Of a stretch of DNA of 64,000 nucleotides, positions 16,105 to 25,895 are shown piece by piece. The stretch's first letter is position 1. Every line of letters starts with the position of its first letter. Origin of the DNA: Xanthobacter oligotrophicus. Lineage in GTDB: Bacteria; Pseudomonadota; Alphaproteobacteria; Rhizobiales; Xanthobacteraceae. Made by a program: the position numbers and the translations under genes. Location of the stretch: NCBI RefSeq assembly GCF_008364685.1, contig NZ_VTTL01000002.1, forward strand, positions 402,188 to 466,187, in the 5' to 3' direction. Below the pieces are notes generated by a model that made no database searches, had not been told where the DNA came from, and saw nothing but the letters and a program-made list of their open reading frames with translations.

Positions 16105-17094
16105 CTAGAACCGGAAAACGGCGGCGCCGCCGGTGAGGCCGGCGCCGGCGGCGGCGATGAGCAGCACGTCGCCCTCCCCATAGGCCCGGGTGGCGCGCAG
16201 CGCCGACAGGGTAAAGGGCACGGTGGCGGCGGACGAATTGCCATAGTCGGCAACGCTCGACAGGGTCCGTTCCGGCCCGATGGCGAGCTTCTCCGCAACC
16301 GCCGTGATGATGCGGGCATTGGCTTGGTGCGGCAGGAAATGGGTCACGTCATCCAGGGTGAGCCCGGCCTCTTCCAGCGCCGTGCGGCAAGAGGCGGCCA
16401 TCATGACCACCGCCCGGGAAAACACCGTGCGACCCTCCCGCATCACCATCCGCCCGGCCCCGGCTTGACCCGTCGCCGACAAGCGGCTGCCGCTGTCGGG
16501 GATCTGGATGAGATCGTAGCCCGACCCGTCGGAGGCGAGGCAAGACCCGACCACGCCGGCCCCGTCCCGTGGCGAGGGGGCCAGCACCACGGCCCCCGCC
16601 GCATCGGCAAACAGCGCCGCCGTCGACGGATCGGCGGGATCGATGCGGCGCGACAGGATGTTGGCCGCTACCACCAGCACCGCGCGACCGGTCGTCCGCA
16701 CGAAGCCGTCGGCCAGCACCAGCGCATAGAGGAAGCCGGCGCAGGCCCCGGTCAGGTCCACCGCGCCGCTCGCAGGCAGGCCGAGGCGGTGGGCCAGCAG
16801 GGGCGCGGTCGGCGGCAGCAGATGGTCCGGGGTGCTGGTGGCCAGCAGGGTGAGGCCGATGGCGGCCTTGGGGAGCCCCGCATCGGCCAGAGCCATTTCG
16901 GCGGCCGCGCACGCAAGGTCGCTCACCGCCTCGTGCGGCGCCGCCACCCGCCGCGCGCGGATGCCGGTGCGCCCGAAGATCCACCCCTCCGCAAGGCCCA
17001 GCCCACGCTCGATCTGCGCGCTCGTCACCACCTGTTCCGGCGCGTAGTGGCCGAAGCCGGCGATGCGGGTTCCGACGATGGGTGCTTTTGCCAT
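16105..17094 (-). CDS. bioZ: 3-oxoacyl-ACP synthase III-like pimeloyl synthesis enzyme
   Basis: 329 residues from the ATG at 17094, two bases after the bioA stop; a TTG at 17100 is an alternative. KAS III catalytic triad: Cys in LTGACAGFLYAL, His in FLPHQANARI, Asn in DYGNSSAATVPF. In this biotin-operon position the enzyme is BioZ, which in alphaproteobacteria condenses glutaryl-CoA with malonyl-ACP to start pimeloyl chain synthesis, replacing BioC/BioH. It is the last gene of bioFDAZ. Confidence 0.85.
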   Translation of the reverse strand: MAKAPIVGTRIAGFGHYAPEQVVTSAQIERGLGLAEGWIFGRTGIRARRVAAPHEAVSDLACAAAEMALADAGLPKAAIGLTLLATSTPDHLLPPTAPLLAHRLGLPASGAVDLTGACAGFLYALVLADGFVRTTGRAVLVVAANILSRRIDPADPSTAALFADAAGAVVLAPSPRDGAGVVGSCLASDGSGYDLIQIPDSGSRLSATGQAGAGRMVMREGRTVFSRAVVMMAASCRTALEEAGLTLDDVTHFLPHQANARIITAVAEKLAIGPERTLSSVADYGNSSAATVPFTLSALRATRAYGEGDVLLIAAAGAGLTGGAAVFRF

Positions 17095-17096
17095 GC

Positions 17097-18362
17097 TCAA
17101 GCCCGCCCGAAGCGGTCGGCCGCTGTGGCGATGGCCCCATAGACGAGGTCGAGGTCCTCAGCCGTGGTGCAATAGGGCGGCATCACATACAGCGTGTTGC
17201 CAAGGGGTCGAATGAGCAGCCCCTCGTCCCGGAAGAAGGCGGCAAGCCGCGGCCCCACATCCGCCAGATAGCCGGGATCGGGCGCCGCAAGGTCCAGCGC
17301 CGTGATGGTGCCGAGGCGGCGCACGTTGGCAAAGCGCCGGTCGTCGCGAAAGCGCGCGAGGCGATCTTCCTGCGCCGACCCGAGGGCGGCGAGGCGCCTG
17401 CCGACCGGCTCCTCCGCCCAGATCTTCAGGTTGGCGACGGCCGCCGCGCAGGCGATGGGATTGGCCGTGAACGAACTGGAATGGAAGAAGGTGCGCGCCC
17501 GGTCGATGGAATAATGGGCATCGAAGATGGCGCTCCGGCACAGGGTGACGGCCAGCGGCAGCGAGCCGCCGGTGAGGCCCTTGGCGTAGCAGGCGATGTC
17601 CGGCACCACGCCCGCCTGTTCGCAGGCAAACAGGGTGCCCGTGCGGCCGAAGCCGGTCATCACCTCGTCGGCGATGAAGAGCACGCCGTGGCGGGCACAG
17701 ATCGCCGCCATTTCGGCCAGCACCGCCGGGCCATAAATGTACATGCCGCCGGCGCCGAGGATCAGCGGCTCCACCAGCAGCGCGGCGGGCGCCTCCCGGC
17801 AGGCGGCTTCCAGCGCGTCCAGGGTCGCCTGCTCGCGGCCGGCCTGCGGAAACGGCAGCCGCGTCACCTCGAACAGGAACGGCTCGTAGGCCGCGTTGTA
17901 GACGCCGCGCGCGCCCACCGACATGGTGCCGATGGTATCGCCGTGATAGCCGTGCTCCAGCGCGAGGATGCGGGTGCGCTGCTCACCGGTGTGGCGCCAG
18001 TAGCCCGCAGCCATTTTCAGCGCCACCTCCACGGCGGTAGAGCCGCTGTCGGAGAAGAAGACGTGATCGAGCCCCTCCGGCGTCATGGCCACGAGGCCGC
18101 GCGCCAGCGCTTCGGCAGCCGGATGGGTATGGCCGGCGAAGATCACCTGGTCGAGTTGCGCGGCCTGTTCCGCGATGGCGGCGACGATGCGCGGATGGCA
18201 ATGGCCGTGGGTGATGACCCACCACGAGGAAATGGCATCGAGGATGCGCCCGCCGGCGGCGGTCTCCAGCCACGCGCCCTGTCCGCGCACCACCACCGGC
18301 GGCTCCGGCGCAAGCGCGTGCTGGGTGAAGGGATGCCAGACGGGAGAAGGGCTTGCGGTCAT
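17097..18362 (-). CDS. bioA: Adenosylmethionine-8-amino-7-oxononanoate aminotransferase
   Basis: 421 residues, class III PLP aminotransferase. Seen: WHPFTQH near the N-terminus, [13 protein letters not shown] (substrate pocket), [38 protein letters not shown], and the PLP lysine in [13 protein letters not shown]. It transfers the amino group of SAM to KAPA, giving DAPA. Start and stop overlap the neighbouring genes by a few bases, so the operon is translated as a coupled unit. Confidence 0.95.
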   Translation of the reverse strand: MTASPSPVWHPFTQHALAPEPPVVVRGQGAWLETAAGGRILDAISSWWVITHGHCHPRIVAAIAEQAAQLDQVIFAGHTHPAAEALARGLVAMTPEGLDHVFFSDSGSTAVEVALKMAAGYWRHTGEQRTRILALEHGYHGDTIGTMSVGARGVYNAAYEPFLFEVTRLPFPQAGREQATLDALEAACREAPAALLVEPLILGAGGMYIYGPAVLAEMAAICARHGVLFIADEVMTGFGRTGTLFACEQAGVVPDIACYAKGLTGGSLPLAVTLCRSAIFDAHYSIDRARTFFHSSSFTANPIACAAAVANLKIWAEEPVGRRLAALGSAQEDRLARFRDDRRFANVRRLGTITALDLAAPDPGYLADVGPRLAAFFRDEGLLIRPLGNTLYVMPPYCTTAEDLDLVYGAIATAADRFGRA

Positions 18363-19000
18363 GGCCGGAGGTCCTCTCGGCGGAAATCATCCAGCGTGAA
18401 GGCGTCCGCGAAGGCCGCCTTGAGCGTGTCGGGCGCCACTGCGGACAGGTGCGGAAGGCGCCCGAGGCGGCGCGTGCCGCCAAGGTCAGCGATGATCTGC
18501 TCGCTGTCCTCGTTCGCGTCGCCGATGAAGGCGACGCCATGGATCGCGATGCCCCGCCGCGACAGGGCCTCGATGGCGAGCAACGTGTGGTTGATGGTGC
18601 CGAGGCTGGTGCGCGCACACAGGATCACCGGCAATCCCCACGCCGCGAACACATCGGCGAAGAGCCGGCGGCGGGTGAGCGGCACCAGCGGTCCGCCGGC
18701 CCCTTCCACCACCAGTGGTCGCGTAGTCACCGGAAGCACGAGCGCGTCCGGGTCTATGGCAATGCCCTCGGCCTCCGCCGCCCGGTGGGGAGAGGCCGGC
18801 AGGGCGAGTCGGTAGGCTTCCGGCAGGATGCGATCGGGCGCGAGGCCCGACAGCCGCTGCACCACCTGAGAATCCGTCTCTTCGTCCAGGCCAGCCTGCA
18901 CCGGCTTCCAGTAGGCCGCATCCAGGGCGCCTGCGAGGGCAGCCGCGAACACGGTCTTGCCGATACCGGTGTCCGTCCCGGTGACGATGTAGCCGGTCAT
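18359..19000 (-). CDS. bioD: Dethiobiotin synthetase
   Basis: 213 residues. P-loop GTDTGIGKT (7-15), then [10 protein letters not shown] (conserved KPVQ), [12 protein letters not shown] and [14 protein letters not shown] as in BioD. It closes the ureido ring of dethiobiotin from DAPA, CO2 and ATP. Overlaps bioF upstream and bioA downstream by four bases each. Confidence 0.95.
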   Translation of the reverse strand: MTGYIVTGTDTGIGKTVFAAALAGALDAAYWKPVQAGLDEETDSQVVQRLSGLAPDRILPEAYRLALPASPHRAAEAEGIAIDPDALVLPVTTRPLVVEGAGGPLVPLTRRRLFADVFAAWGLPVILCARTSLGTINHTLLAIEALSRRGIAIHGVAFIGDANEDSEQIIADLGGTRRLGRLPHLSAVAPDTLKAAFADAFTLDDFRREDLRP

Positions 19001-20160
19001 GGGGCCGACCTTTCCGCCTTCGTTCCCGGTTCCGCCGCGAGGGCCAGCCTGAGGGCATCCACCAGCGCGTCCAGAGCCGTTTCAGGAACGTTGAGCGTGA
19101 GCGCGACGCGCAGGCGCGCGGTGCCCTCCGGGACAGTGGGCGGGCGGATCGCGCGCACGTCGAACCCCTGCGCCTGCAAGGCGGCGGCGATAGCGGTCGC
19201 CCGTCGGTCCGAGCCGAGAATGACCTTCTGGATCTGCGAAGAGGTCGCCGGCAGGCCGATCCCCGCCAACGCCCCCCGGGCATGGGCGATGCGCGCCATG
19301 AGGCGGTCCCGCCGGTCCTGCGCCGCCTCGACGAGGGTCAGCGCCGCCCGCACGGTGGCGGCCAGCAGCGGCGACGGCGCCGTAGCGTAGATGAAAGGCC
19401 GCGAACGGTTGACCATGTAATCCTTCAGCCCGCGCGGCAGGCACACCAGCGCGCCCATGACGCCCAGCGCCTTGCCGCAGGTGTGCAGCGTCACCACGTT
19501 GGCGCGCCCTTCCAGATGCGCGGCAAGGCCCCGCCCCGCCGGCCCATAGACGCCGGTGGCGTGGGCCTCATCCAGCAGCAGCATGGCGTCGTGCCGCTCG
19601 GCCACGGCGCACAGATCGTCCAGCGGGGCGAAATCGCCGTCCATGCTGTAGAGGGTTTCCGCCGCGATCCAGGCCCGGCCCCGCCCGCCCTTGGCGCGCC
19701 AGGTGCGGATGGCGTCGTCCACGCCTCCCGCGTCGGCATGCCGCGTGGCCACGGCCTCCACGCGCTCGGCCGACGAAGCCCCGGCGAGGCCCTCATGGAC
19801 GCTGGCGTGGATCAGTTCGTCATAGACCACAAGATCGCCCCGGCGCGGCAGGGTCGATACCAGCGCGGCGTTGGCGGCAAATCCGCCGGCGAAGAACAGG
19901 GCCGCCTCGGCGCCGAAGAAGGCCGCTGCCTCGGCTTCAAGTGCCTCGTGCTCCGGGTGGTTGCCGCGCAGCAGGCGCGATCCGCCGGCCCCGAGCGGCA
20001 CGCCGCGGGCCAGCGCGGCGGCGGCCGCCTGCCGCAGTTCCTCGGACTGGGCGAGGCCGAGATAGTCGTTGGAGGCGAAATCGGCCCCCTGCGCGGGTGC
20101 CAGCGTGCGCAGCCGGCCCCGGCGGCCCAGCGCCGCGAGCGCCGCCTCATGCGCCTCCAT
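18997..20160 (-). CDS. bioF: 8-amino-7-oxononanoate synthase
   Basis: 387 residues, alpha-oxoamine synthase fold. Seen: [55 protein letters not shown] and the PLP lysine in [11 protein letters not shown]. It condenses pimeloyl-ACP with L-alanine. It is the first gene of the operon here. Many alphaproteobacteria have bioB in front of bioF, but no biotin synthase is seen in the 395 bases upstream. Confidence 0.95.
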   Translation of the reverse strand: MEAHEAALAALGRRGRLRTLAPAQGADFASNDYLGLAQSEELRQAAAAALARGVPLGAGGSRLLRGNHPEHEALEAEAAAFFGAEAALFFAGGFAANAALVSTLPRRGDLVVYDELIHASVHEGLAGASSAERVEAVATRHADAGGVDDAIRTWRAKGGRGRAWIAAETLYSMDGDFAPLDDLCAVAERHDAMLLLDEAHATGVYGPAGRGLAAHLEGRANVVTLHTCGKALGVMGALVCLPRGLKDYMVNRSRPFIYATAPSPLLAATVRAALTLVEAAQDRRDRLMARIAHARGALAGIGLPATSSQIQKVILGSDRRATAIAAALQAQGFDVRAIRPPTVPEGTARLRVALTLNVPETALDALVDALRLALAAEPGTKAERSAP

Positions 20161-20555
20161 GCGAGGCCCCGCCGGTGTCCATGCCCGTCATGCCCCGCCG
20201 CGCGAAGCGGGCGGACTCGCGATCTTGCCCGGCTTTGGCCACGGCGCGAAACGGGTCTGCCGGAGGATTGCACCGCGCGGCCACCATGCCGATCTCCGAA
20301 TGAGCGATCAATTTTCTCGATTTATCGCGCGTAACTTCCACAGGATCCCGGAAACGACAAGTAGCCCTTCCGCGCGTGCTCCCCGGATCGTGAAGCCGCC
20401 GCAGTCTGGAATCCGTCAAGAAAGCGGGCTAGCATACCGGTCTGGAACCATCTGCGTCGGGGCGACGCCATGGTTCCTTGGGGCGTGTGGAATACGCGTC
20501 CCCCTCCCCTATCGAGCACAGATGCGGCTGTGCCTCTCGCAACAACGAGGTACCC
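20161..20555. other. Divergent promoter region between bioF and iorA
   Basis: No gene is seen. The part around 20305-20345 is less GC-rich (CAATTTTCTCGATTTATCG) and probably holds promoters. I looked for the BioR operator (TTATnnATAA type) and did not find a clear one. Confidence 0.5.
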
Positions 20556-21017
20556 ATGGCCGTCACACTCACCGTGAACGGACAGGCGCGCACCGTCGAC
20601 GCCGATCCCGATACCCCGCTGCTCTGGGTCCTGCGCGACGAACTTGATCTCGTCGGCACCAAGTTCGGCTGCGGCCAGGCCCTGTGTGGCGCCTGCACCG
20701 TGCATCTCGACGGCACCCCGGTGCGGTCCTGCCAGACCGCGCTCGGCGATGTCGGCGACGGCAAGGTCGTCACCATCGAAGGCATCCAGGGCCGCGAGGC
20801 CGAAGCGGTCCGCGCTGCCTGGGTCAGCCTCGACGTGGTCCAGTGCGGCTATTGCCAGTCCGGGCAGATCATGTCCGCCGTGGCGCTTTTGGCCGAGAAC
20901 AAGAAGCCCACCGATCCCGACATCGACGCGGCGATGGACGGCAATGTCTGCCGCTGCGCCACCTACCACCGCATCCGGGCCGCGATCCATGACGCGGCCC
21001 GCCGGCTGGAGGCCTGA
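20556..21017 (+). CDS. iorA: Molybdenum hydroxylase 2Fe-2S subunit (isoquinoline 1-oxidoreductase alpha type)
   Basis: 153 residues. The N-terminal plant-type 2Fe-2S cluster reads [14 protein letters not shown] with a later Cys in RSCQTAL. The C-terminal helical 2Fe-2S domain has [10 protein letters not shown] and NVCRCATY. It passes electrons from the molybdenum site to an acceptor. The large subunit starts three bases downstream, and there is no FAD subunit gene, as in the isoquinoline oxidoreductase group whose acceptor is a cytochrome or quinone. Substrate unknown; the symbol is by subfamily. Confidence 0.82.
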   Translation: MAVTLTVNGQARTVDADPDTPLLWVLRDELDLVGTKFGCGQALCGACTVHLDGTPVRSCQTALGDVGDGKVVTIEGIQGREAEAVRAAWVSLDVVQCGYCQSGQIMSAVALLAENKKPTDPDIDAAMDGNVCRCATYHRIRAAIHDAARRLEA

Positions 21018-21020
21018 TAC

Positions 21021-23246
21021 ATGCACATGCTACAGAAGCTGGAGCCGGGCGCCGTTTCCGGCCTTGCCGCCGCGCTCTCCGGCGCCGCGCAGACGCCGCT
21101 CTCCCGCCGCTTCGTCCTCGCCGCCATGGGCGGGGCGGGCATCGGCCTCGTGCTCGGGCTCAGACCTGAGGTGGCGCACGCCGCTCCGGCCGGCGCGGAC
21201 GCAGCCGGGCAAGCCTTCAACCCCTTCGTCAAGATCGCGCCGGACGGCACGGTCACCGTCATCGTCAAGCATCTCGACAAGGGCCAGGGCATCGCCACCG
21301 GCCTTGCGACCCTCGCCGCCGACGAGATGGATGCAGACTGGTCCAAGGTGACCACCCAGTTCGCCCCCGCCGACGCCAAGACCTACGGCAACGCCTTGTT
21401 CGGCGGCGCCCAGGGCACCGGCGGCTCCACCTCCATCGCCGCGAGCTACACCGTCTACCGCACGGCGGGAGCCGCCGCCCGCGCCATGCTGGTGGCCGCC
21501 GCAGCCAAGCAGTGGGGCGTCGATCCCTCCACCGTCAAGGTCTCGAACGGCGTGGTGAGCGCCGGCAGCCGCAGCGCCGGCTTCGGCGCCCTCGCCGAGG
21601 CCGCCGCCAAGGAGCAGGTGCCTGCCGAGCCGAAGCTGAAAGAGGCCGCCGCCTTCACCCTCATCGGCAAGGAAGGCGTCCACCGGGTGGACAACGTGGC
21701 CAAGACCACGGGCGCCCGCATCTACACCCAGGACCTCAAGCTGCCGGACATGCTGGTGGCGGTGGTCGCCCATCCGCCGCGCTTCGGCTCCACGCCGAAG
21801 AGCTTCGACGCCACCGCCGCGAAGGCGGTGAAGGGCGTGAAGGACGTGGTGATGGTGCCGCAGGGCGTCGCCGTGCTGGCCACCACCACCCACGCCGCCA
21901 TCAAGGGCCGCGACGCCCTGAAGGTGGAGTGGGACGAAAGCGGCGCCGAGACTCGCAGCACCGCCGACATCCTCGCCGACTATCGCGGCGCGCTCACCAA
22001 GCCCGGCCTGCCGGTGGAGGCCCACGGCGACGTGGAGGCAGCGCTCAAGGCCCCCGGCGTGAAGCTGGTGGAGGCCGAGTTCGAGTTCCCCTATCTCGCC
22101 CACGCCGCCATGGAGCCCATGAACGCGGCGGCGCAGGTGAAGGACGGGGCGGTCACCATCTGGACCGGCTCGCAATTCCCCTCGGCCGACCTGCCCAACG
22201 CGGCCCGCACCGCCGGCGTGGCGCCGGACAAGGTGGAGATCGTCAGCCAGTGGGCCGGTGGCAGCTTCGGCCGCCGCGCGCTCGCCAGCTCCGACTTCGT
22301 GGTGGAGGCGGTGGCCATCGCCAAGGCTCACGGCAAGGGCGTGCCGGTGAAGCTGGTGTGGACCCGCGAGGACGACATGAAGGCCGGCTATTATCGGCCG
22401 TTCTACGTCCACAAGGTGCGCGCGGCGGTGGATGCCTCGGGCAAGCCGGTGGCGTGGCATCACCATGTGGTCGGCCAGTCCATTCTCGCCGGGACCTTCT
22501 TCGAGCAGGTCATGGTGAAGAACGGCGTCGATGAGACCTCCATCGAGGGCACCCACGGCGCCTACGACATTCCCAACGTGAAGGTGGAGCTCACCACCAT
22601 GAAGGCCGGCGTGCCGGTGCTGTGGTGGCGCTCGGTGGGCCACACCCACACCGCCTATGCGGTGGAGGTGGTGATGGACCAGCTCGCCCGCGCGGCGGGG
22701 CAGGACCCGGTGGCCTTCCGCCTCGCCCATGCCACCGACGAACGGCTGAAAGCCGTCATCCGCCTCGCCGCCGACAAGGCGGGCTGGGGCACGCCGCTGC
22801 CGGCGGGCCGCACCCGCGGCATCGCCGCCCACAAGAGCTTCAACACCTATGTGGCGGAGGTGGTGGAGATTTCCCTCGCCGATTCCGGCGTGAAGGTGGA
22901 GCGCGTGGTGGCGGCGGTGGATTGCGGCGTGGTGGTCAATCCGGACGTGGTGCGGGCCCAGATCGAGGGCGGCATCGGCTTCGGCCTCGGGGCCGCGCTT
23001 CATGATGCCATCACCCTCGACAAGGGCGCCGTGGAGCAGGCCAACTTCGACACCTACGAGCCCCTGCGCATGTCGCAGATGCCGAAGGTGGAAGTGCATA
23101 TGGTCGCGTCGGCCGCGGCGCCTACGGGCGTGGGCGAGCCGGGCGTGCCGCCCCTCGCGCCCGCCGTGGCCAATGCGGTGCTCGCCGCCACCGGCCGGCC
23201 GGTCCATCGCCTGCCCTTCGCCGGGCAGGCGTTCAAGCCGGCCTGA
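21021..23246 (+). CDS. iorB: Molybdopterin-binding aldehyde/N-heterocycle oxidase large subunit (IorB type)
   Basis: 741 residues. A twin-arginine-like leader ([20 protein letters not shown], about 30-49) suggests export with its 2Fe-2S partner. The body has molybdopterin-cytosine-dinucleotide segments: [36 protein letters not shown], ending with [13 protein letters not shown] containing the catalytic Glu. IorB-type enzymes hydroxylate N-heterocycles or oxidise aldehydes. No accessory maturation gene is adjacent. A role for aldehydes from C1 metabolism is only a guess. Confidence 0.85.
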   Translation: MHMLQKLEPGAVSGLAAALSGAAQTPLSRRFVLAAMGGAGIGLVLGLRPEVAHAAPAGADAAGQAFNPFVKIAPDGTVTVIVKHLDKGQGIATGLATLAADEMDADWSKVTTQFAPADAKTYGNALFGGAQGTGGSTSIAASYTVYRTAGAAARAMLVAAAAKQWGVDPSTVKVSNGVVSAGSRSAGFGALAEAAAKEQVPAEPKLKEAAAFTLIGKEGVHRVDNVAKTTGARIYTQDLKLPDMLVAVVAHPPRFGSTPKSFDATAAKAVKGVKDVVMVPQGVAVLATTTHAAIKGRDALKVEWDESGAETRSTADILADYRGALTKPGLPVEAHGDVEAALKAPGVKLVEAEFEFPYLAHAAMEPMNAAAQVKDGAVTIWTGSQFPSADLPNAARTAGVAPDKVEIVSQWAGGSFGRRALASSDFVVEAVAIAKAHGKGVPVKLVWTREDDMKAGYYRPFYVHKVRAAVDASGKPVAWHHHVVGQSILAGTFFEQVMVKNGVDETSIEGTHGAYDIPNVKVELTTMKAGVPVLWWRSVGHTHTAYAVEVVMDQLARAAGQDPVAFRLAHATDERLKAVIRLAADKAGWGTPLPAGRTRGIAAHKSFNTYVAEVVEISLADSGVKVERVVAAVDCGVVVNPDVVRAQIEGGIGFGLGAALHDAITLDKGAVEQANFDTYEPLRMSQMPKVEVHMVASAAAPTGVGEPGVPPLAPAVANAVLAATGRPVHRLPFAGQAFKPA

Positions 23247-23265
23247 TCACAGGCCAACCGACATA

Positions 23266-23368
23266 ATACCAAAGGCCCGTGAGCTTGACTCATGGGCCTT
23301 TGGTCAAGCCCGCGCGGCGCCTGAGCGCGACCCTCTCGGCGCCGGTCAAAGACCGGAGCCCTTGGTAT
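23266..23368. repeat. 103-bp hairpin repeat, copy B
   Basis: Begins ATACCAAAGGCCCGTGAG and ends CCTTGGTAT. It matches the copy at 8948-9049 along its full length, with the same CTTGA loop and a second stem CCGGTC-AAA-GACCGG. The T-A pair of copy A is an A-T pair here, so pairing in the long stem is conserved. It starts 20 bases after the iorB stop. Confidence 0.85.
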
Positions 23369-23679
23369 AAGATGGTGGCGGGGCAGGCTTGCCCTTCCCC
23401 CCGCGCCACTACCCATCCACCAAGCCTGAAGACCGCCTGCTCCCGGACTTTGAAAGCCCGGCCCTCCTCATGAACGCACGCCGGCTTGGGCATCTCGCCC
23501 ACCGGCCGCGCCTCAGCATGCGGCGTCACCTCACCAGGACTTCGACTCCGGGCAGCCTACGGCGCGCCATGCCTGCCGCGTGGGGCGGCCTTACGCCCCG
23601 CCGGCGCACCTCTTACCTCCGCGGGGGGAAAGGGGCACCATGGGCGCAACAGTCAGGATCGGCCCGAAGGGAAACACGC
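23369..23679. other. Intergenic region upstream of the VIT-family gene
   Basis: About 310 bases with no convincing gene, although one frame stays open throughout. A short hairpin, GGGGCG-GCCTTA-CGCCCC, is visible near 23583-23599. I could not identify an iron- or manganese-responsive operator or riboswitch here. Confidence 0.4.
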
Positions 23680-24351
23680 ATGTCGGCAGCCGCGCGCATC
23701 CTCGCCTCGCTCAAGGCCTCCATTGGCGACGTGGTGTTCGGCATGGAGGACGGCACCGTCTCCATCTTCGGCCTCGTCTTCGGTGTCGCCATCAGCACCG
23801 ATGATCCGCAGACGGTGCTGATCGCCGGGGCCACGGGGGCGGCGGCCGCGGCCGTGTCCATGATGGCGGGCAGCTATCTCGATGCCGAATCGGTGCGGGA
23901 TGCCCGCCGGGCCCGCCGCGACGGACCGGTGGATCCGCTCATAGCGCACACCGAGGCGCAGGCCATCACGTCGGCGCTCGCCCGCAGCGGCATGGCGCCC
24001 CAGGATGTGACGCTGGTGGCCGACGCCTTCGCCCGCGCGCCGCGCGCCGTGGCAGGCCTGCGCACGGAACTGGCCGAAGCGGACGACGGGGCGAGCCCCA
24101 CGTCCCATGCCTTCTGGATGTTCATTTCAGACCTCTTCGCCGGGTTCACGCCGGTGCTGCCGTTCGCCTTCCTGCCCATGGACAGCGCCCGCATCGTCTC
24201 CCTCGTGCTCACCACCGTGCTGCTGGTGGCGCTCGGCATCGGCCGCGGGCTGGTGGCGAAACGCTCTGTGGTGCGCGCCACGCTGGAGACTTTGGGGATC
24301 GCCGCCGCCGCCGCTTTGGCCGGCATCGCCATGGGCCACTTCCTGTCCTGA
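23680..24351 (+). CDS. VIT1/CCC1-family iron/manganese transporter-like membrane protein
   Basis: 223 residues from the ATG at 23680. The N-terminal FGMEDGTVSIFGLVFGVA and the following helix AAAAAVSMMAGSYLDAES match the VIT/CCC1 fold, followed by a charged cytoplasmic stretch (about 75-145) and two or three more membrane segments (VLPFAFLPM, IVSLVLTTVLLVALGIG, LGIAAAAALAGIAMG). Family members move Fe2+ or Mn2+ out of the cytosol. The metal cannot be decided from sequence alone. Confidence 0.8.
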   Translation: MSAAARILASLKASIGDVVFGMEDGTVSIFGLVFGVAISTDDPQTVLIAGATGAAAAAVSMMAGSYLDAESVRDARRARRDGPVDPLIAHTEAQAITSALARSGMAPQDVTLVADAFARAPRAVAGLRTELAEADDGASPTSHAFWMFISDLFAGFTPVLPFAFLPMDSARIVSLVLTTVLLVALGIGRGLVAKRSVVRATLETLGIAAAAALAGIAMGHFLS

Positions 24352-24401
24352 CGTGGCCGCAGAGCCGAACGCGCCGGCTCGGAGCGCCGGACGCCCGGCG
24401 C

Positions 24402-24731
24402 TCAGAAATCGCCACCATCGTCGGGCGCGATCACCACGAGCATCCGCTCCAGACCCGGTTCCAGCTTGAGCTGGCAGGACAGCCGGGAGGCCAGGGTGCG
24501 GTAGCGGCTCGTCGCCAGCATCCGGGCTTCTCCCGGCCCGACCTGCGGCAGCACGACCCCTTCGGGTGGGGTCACATAGACATGGCAGGTGGCACAGGCG
24601 CAGCCGCCGCCGCACTGGGCGACCACCTCTTCCACGCCCGCCTTGCGCATGGCCTTCAACAAGGTCGCGCCGTCCCGGCCCGTCACCTCCATCTGGTCGC
24701 CGTTGCGCGTCTGTACGGTGAAGCGTGCCAT
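24402..24731 (-). CDS. 2Fe-2S ferredoxin (adrenodoxin type)
   Basis: 109 residues. Cluster ligands follow the C-x5-C-x2-C...C pattern: Cys40, Cys46, Cys49 and Cys86, with an extra Cys44 (QCGGGCACATCHVYV). The adrenodoxin-like end (SRLSCQLKL) fits ferredoxins that feed cytochrome P450s, ring-hydroxylating oxygenases or Fe-S assembly. It lies 49 bases downstream of the acireductone-synthase gene on the same strand; no partner oxygenase is adjacent. Confidence 0.9.
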   Translation of the reverse strand: MARFTVQTRNGDQMEVTGRDGATLLKAMRKAGVEEVVAQCGGGCACATCHVYVTPPEGVVLPQVGPGEARMLATSRYRTLASRLSCQLKLEPGLERMLVVIAPDDGGDF

Positions 24732-24780
24732 GTCCCAGCTTTGTCCCAGCTTTCAGTCGGTGAAATGCGCTGCGCCCGCC

Positions 24781-25446
24781 CTACCCAATGGTCACCGCAG
24801 CGTAATCTACGGCCACCGGATGGTTGCCGCCCCCGCCGCCCTCCCGCGCGATCCGCGTAGTGGCGAGGCCGGCGGCCTTGGCGGCATCCAGCTCGTCCTC
24901 ATTCTCGGACAGCACCAGGATCTCCGCCGCCGGCAAGGCCAGTTGCTCGGCGATGGCCTTGTAGGATTCTTCCTCCAGCTTCTGGCCGACGCGGGTATCG
25001 AAGAAGCCCTCGAACAGCTCCGCCCCCGCCGACCCGAGCCACAGCCTCTGCGCCAGCTCGGAGCTGGACGAATAGGTGAACAGGCGGATCCCGGCCTCCT
25101 TCCAGGCGCCAAGGCTCGGTGCCACATCCGGGAAGATCTCGGCGGTGAAGGCGCCCGCCTCATAGCCCTGCTGCCAGATCCGGCCCTGGATGATCTTGAG
25201 GGGTGTCGGATTGCGCCCCTGCTTCATCCAGCGCTGCAGCAGCGCCTCCGCCTCCACGGGCTTCAGCGAAAAGCCGCCCATGAGGCGCCCGGCTTCCTCC
25301 AGCGCCTCCTCGATATCGTCATCCTCGGCATGGGTGGCGATGAAGGCGCCAAGCTGCTCCCGGGCATAGGGCAGCAACGTTTCCTTCAGAAAGGACAGGG
25401 GACCGGCGGCCCCCTCGATGTCGGTCAGGATGGCTCTTATGGTCAT
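24781..25446 (-). CDS. mtnC: Acireductone synthase homologue (enolase-phosphatase E1, HAD family)
   Basis: 221 residues, a usual MtnC length. HAD motif I is ILTDIEG (6-12), motif II is FTYSSSS, the motif III Lys is in VGQKLEEESY, and motif IV lies in LSENEDELDAAKAAG. MtnC enolises and dephosphorylates diketo-methylthiopentyl phosphate in methionine salvage. Oddities: the TT after DIEG in typical MtnC is AA here, and motif IV has SEN where SD is common. No other salvage gene (mtnA, mtnB, mtnD) is nearby, so the function may have shifted. Confidence 0.7.
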   Translation of the reverse strand: MTIRAILTDIEGAAGPLSFLKETLLPYAREQLGAFIATHAEDDDIEEALEEAGRLMGGFSLKPVEAEALLQRWMKQGRNPTPLKIIQGRIWQQGYEAGAFTAEIFPDVAPSLGAWKEAGIRLFTYSSSSELAQRLWLGSAGAELFEGFFDTRVGQKLEEESYKAIAEQLALPAAEILVLSENEDELDAAKAAGLATTRIAREGGGGGNHPVAVDYAAVTIG

Positions 25447-25895
25447 GGACGAGCCCCCGCCGGCGCCGTGCGTGGCGGGATATGCTCCCCCGATTGTTTG
25501 GAAATCGCCATGGACCGGGTGCTCCGTGCCGTGATCAGGCCTTCAGTGCAGGCCCAAGCACCGGGCGTGCCAGAGGGACACGCCCCTTCACGGACGAACG
25601 CGCCGCCGGCCCGGCAAGACGGAGCACAGGCTTGTTTTCGAACATGGAGCGTCGAACACAAGAGCGCGGCTCGGGAAAGGCGCGTGACGGCGATTGCCGG
25701 CATGTTGATTGCATCGTCTCGAAGGATGAACCAGACGCTGTCATTCTCCGACACATGCTTCCCGTCACAGGATGGCCTGAACAGCGGGTTTGCCGCACAT
25801 GGCGATCGCCAACATGCCATGACGGCGCCTCGGCTTCCGGCGGGCATTGTGTGCCTTTCCTTTCGGCCCCACACCTTTCGTGCAGATATCCTCAT
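25447..25895. other. Intergenic region between mtnC-like and FIST genes
   Basis: A 449-base divergent gap. The frame of the downstream gene stays open through it, but the composition is non-coding-like and less GC-rich between about 25650 and 25780. I see no repeat, RNA gene or clear operator. Confidence 0.4.

Noticed and set aside
20147..20419. A 90-codon minus-strand frame just upstream of bioF as the tail of bioB
   Set aside because: The translated sequence has none of the biotin synthase C-terminal features and overlaps the bioF start out of frame.
21030..23207. A 725-codon minus-strand frame opposite iorB
   Set aside because: Composition is a His/Gly/Leu-rich shadow typical of high-GC antisense frames; iorB on the plus strand has all family motifs.
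8948..23368. The paired 102-bp repeats as a CRISPR remnant
   Set aside because: Only two copies 14 kb apart, much longer than CRISPR repeats, with no spacers or cas genes.
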